Program-made: the position numbers and the translations under genes
Assembly: GCA_008921705.1 (NCBI GenBank)
Contig: VFFE01007105.1
Span: forward strand, 322,663-386,662
From: Burhinus oedicnemus
Taxonomy: Eukaryota; Chordata; Aves; Charadriiformes; Burhinidae
Direction of reading: 5' to 3'
DNA length: 64,000 nt
In this document: one piece after another, positions 63,901 to 64,000 of the stretch
Numbering within the stretch: the first letter of the stretch is position 1
Layout: each line of letters starts with the position of its first letter
The notes under the pieces: generated by a model
What the model was told of the DNA's origin: nothing
The model's database searches: none
Seen by the model: the letters and a program-made list of their open reading frames with translations, nothing else

Positions 63901-64000
63901 GCCTCTCCTAGAGTGCAATGTGGCTTGAATTACTACGTGGCAGTTGTTTGAGGAGAGTAGGTGAAGAAAATGGTTTTAACTTGAAATGCAGGAGGAGGAA

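Larger units (their letters stand above)
29084..64000. other. Long gene-poor flank, no recognisable gene
   Basis: About 35 kb in which I recognise no protein-coding exon, RNA gene or intact mobile element on either strand. Because CDX paralogues neighbour class III/V receptor tyrosine kinases, I looked specifically for kinase signatures (HRDLAARN, VWSFG, MAPE) and Ig-domain DxGxYxC patterns and found none. Weak open frames worth a check lie at 42712-42798, 45278-45836, 61366-61761 and 62916-63218. The sequence suits intergenic regulatory territory or long introns. Confidence 0.55.

Noticed and set aside
22940..64000. Receptor tyrosine kinase exons expected from the CDX paralogon
   Set aside because: I looked on both strands for HRDLAARN, VWSFG, MAPE and Ig-type DxGxYxC coding patterns and found no convincing match, so no such gene is claimed.

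Overview
The window is vertebrate nuclear DNA, most likely avian. It is AT-rich and gene-sparse, with few interspersed repeats. The only clearly recognisable ones are two CR1 LINE 3' ends, and the better preserved one ends in the tandem ATTCTATG octamers typical of bird CR1. No bacterial-type operon structure is present. One 20-base N gap (29029-29048) marks it as an assembled scaffold.

One protein-coding gene can be read completely: the ParaHox homeobox gene CDX4, on the minus strand. It has three coding exons (22195-21763, 11750-11605, 6748-6494) with consensus splice sites and a predicted 277-residue product. The caudal N-terminus ([10 protein letters not shown]), the YEWMRK hexapeptide, a full homeodomain with WFQNRR, and a CDX4-type tail all support the assignment over CDX1 or CDX2. 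In mammals CHIC1 lies downstream of CDX4, so it would be expected beyond the left edge of this window; I do not see it.

Layout: 1-5021, non-genic sequence downstream of CDX4; 5022-6493, probable CDX4 3' UTR; 6494-22195, CDX4 (intron 2 holds both CR1 fragments, intron 1 holds a compound microsatellite and a candidate plus-strand signal-peptide exon); about 22196-22460, CDX4 leader and proximal promoter with a uORF, a homopurine tract, a caudal-type site, an AP-1 site, a SOX-like site and an octamer in a small palindrome; 22460-64000, about 41.5 kb with no gene I can recognise, which I read as the upstream regulatory/intergenic flank of CDX4.

The points most worth a second look are: the candidate exon at 18823-18937, whose position would fit the 5' end of a class III/V receptor tyrosine kinase beside a CDX gene, although no further exons were found; the uORF ending 5 bases before the CDX4 start; a CDX-consensus site in the CDX4 promoter; and an arginine at homeodomain position 39, where human CDX1, CDX2 and CDX4 have glycine. 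Most remaining open frames look like chance. I found no convincing new biological system.
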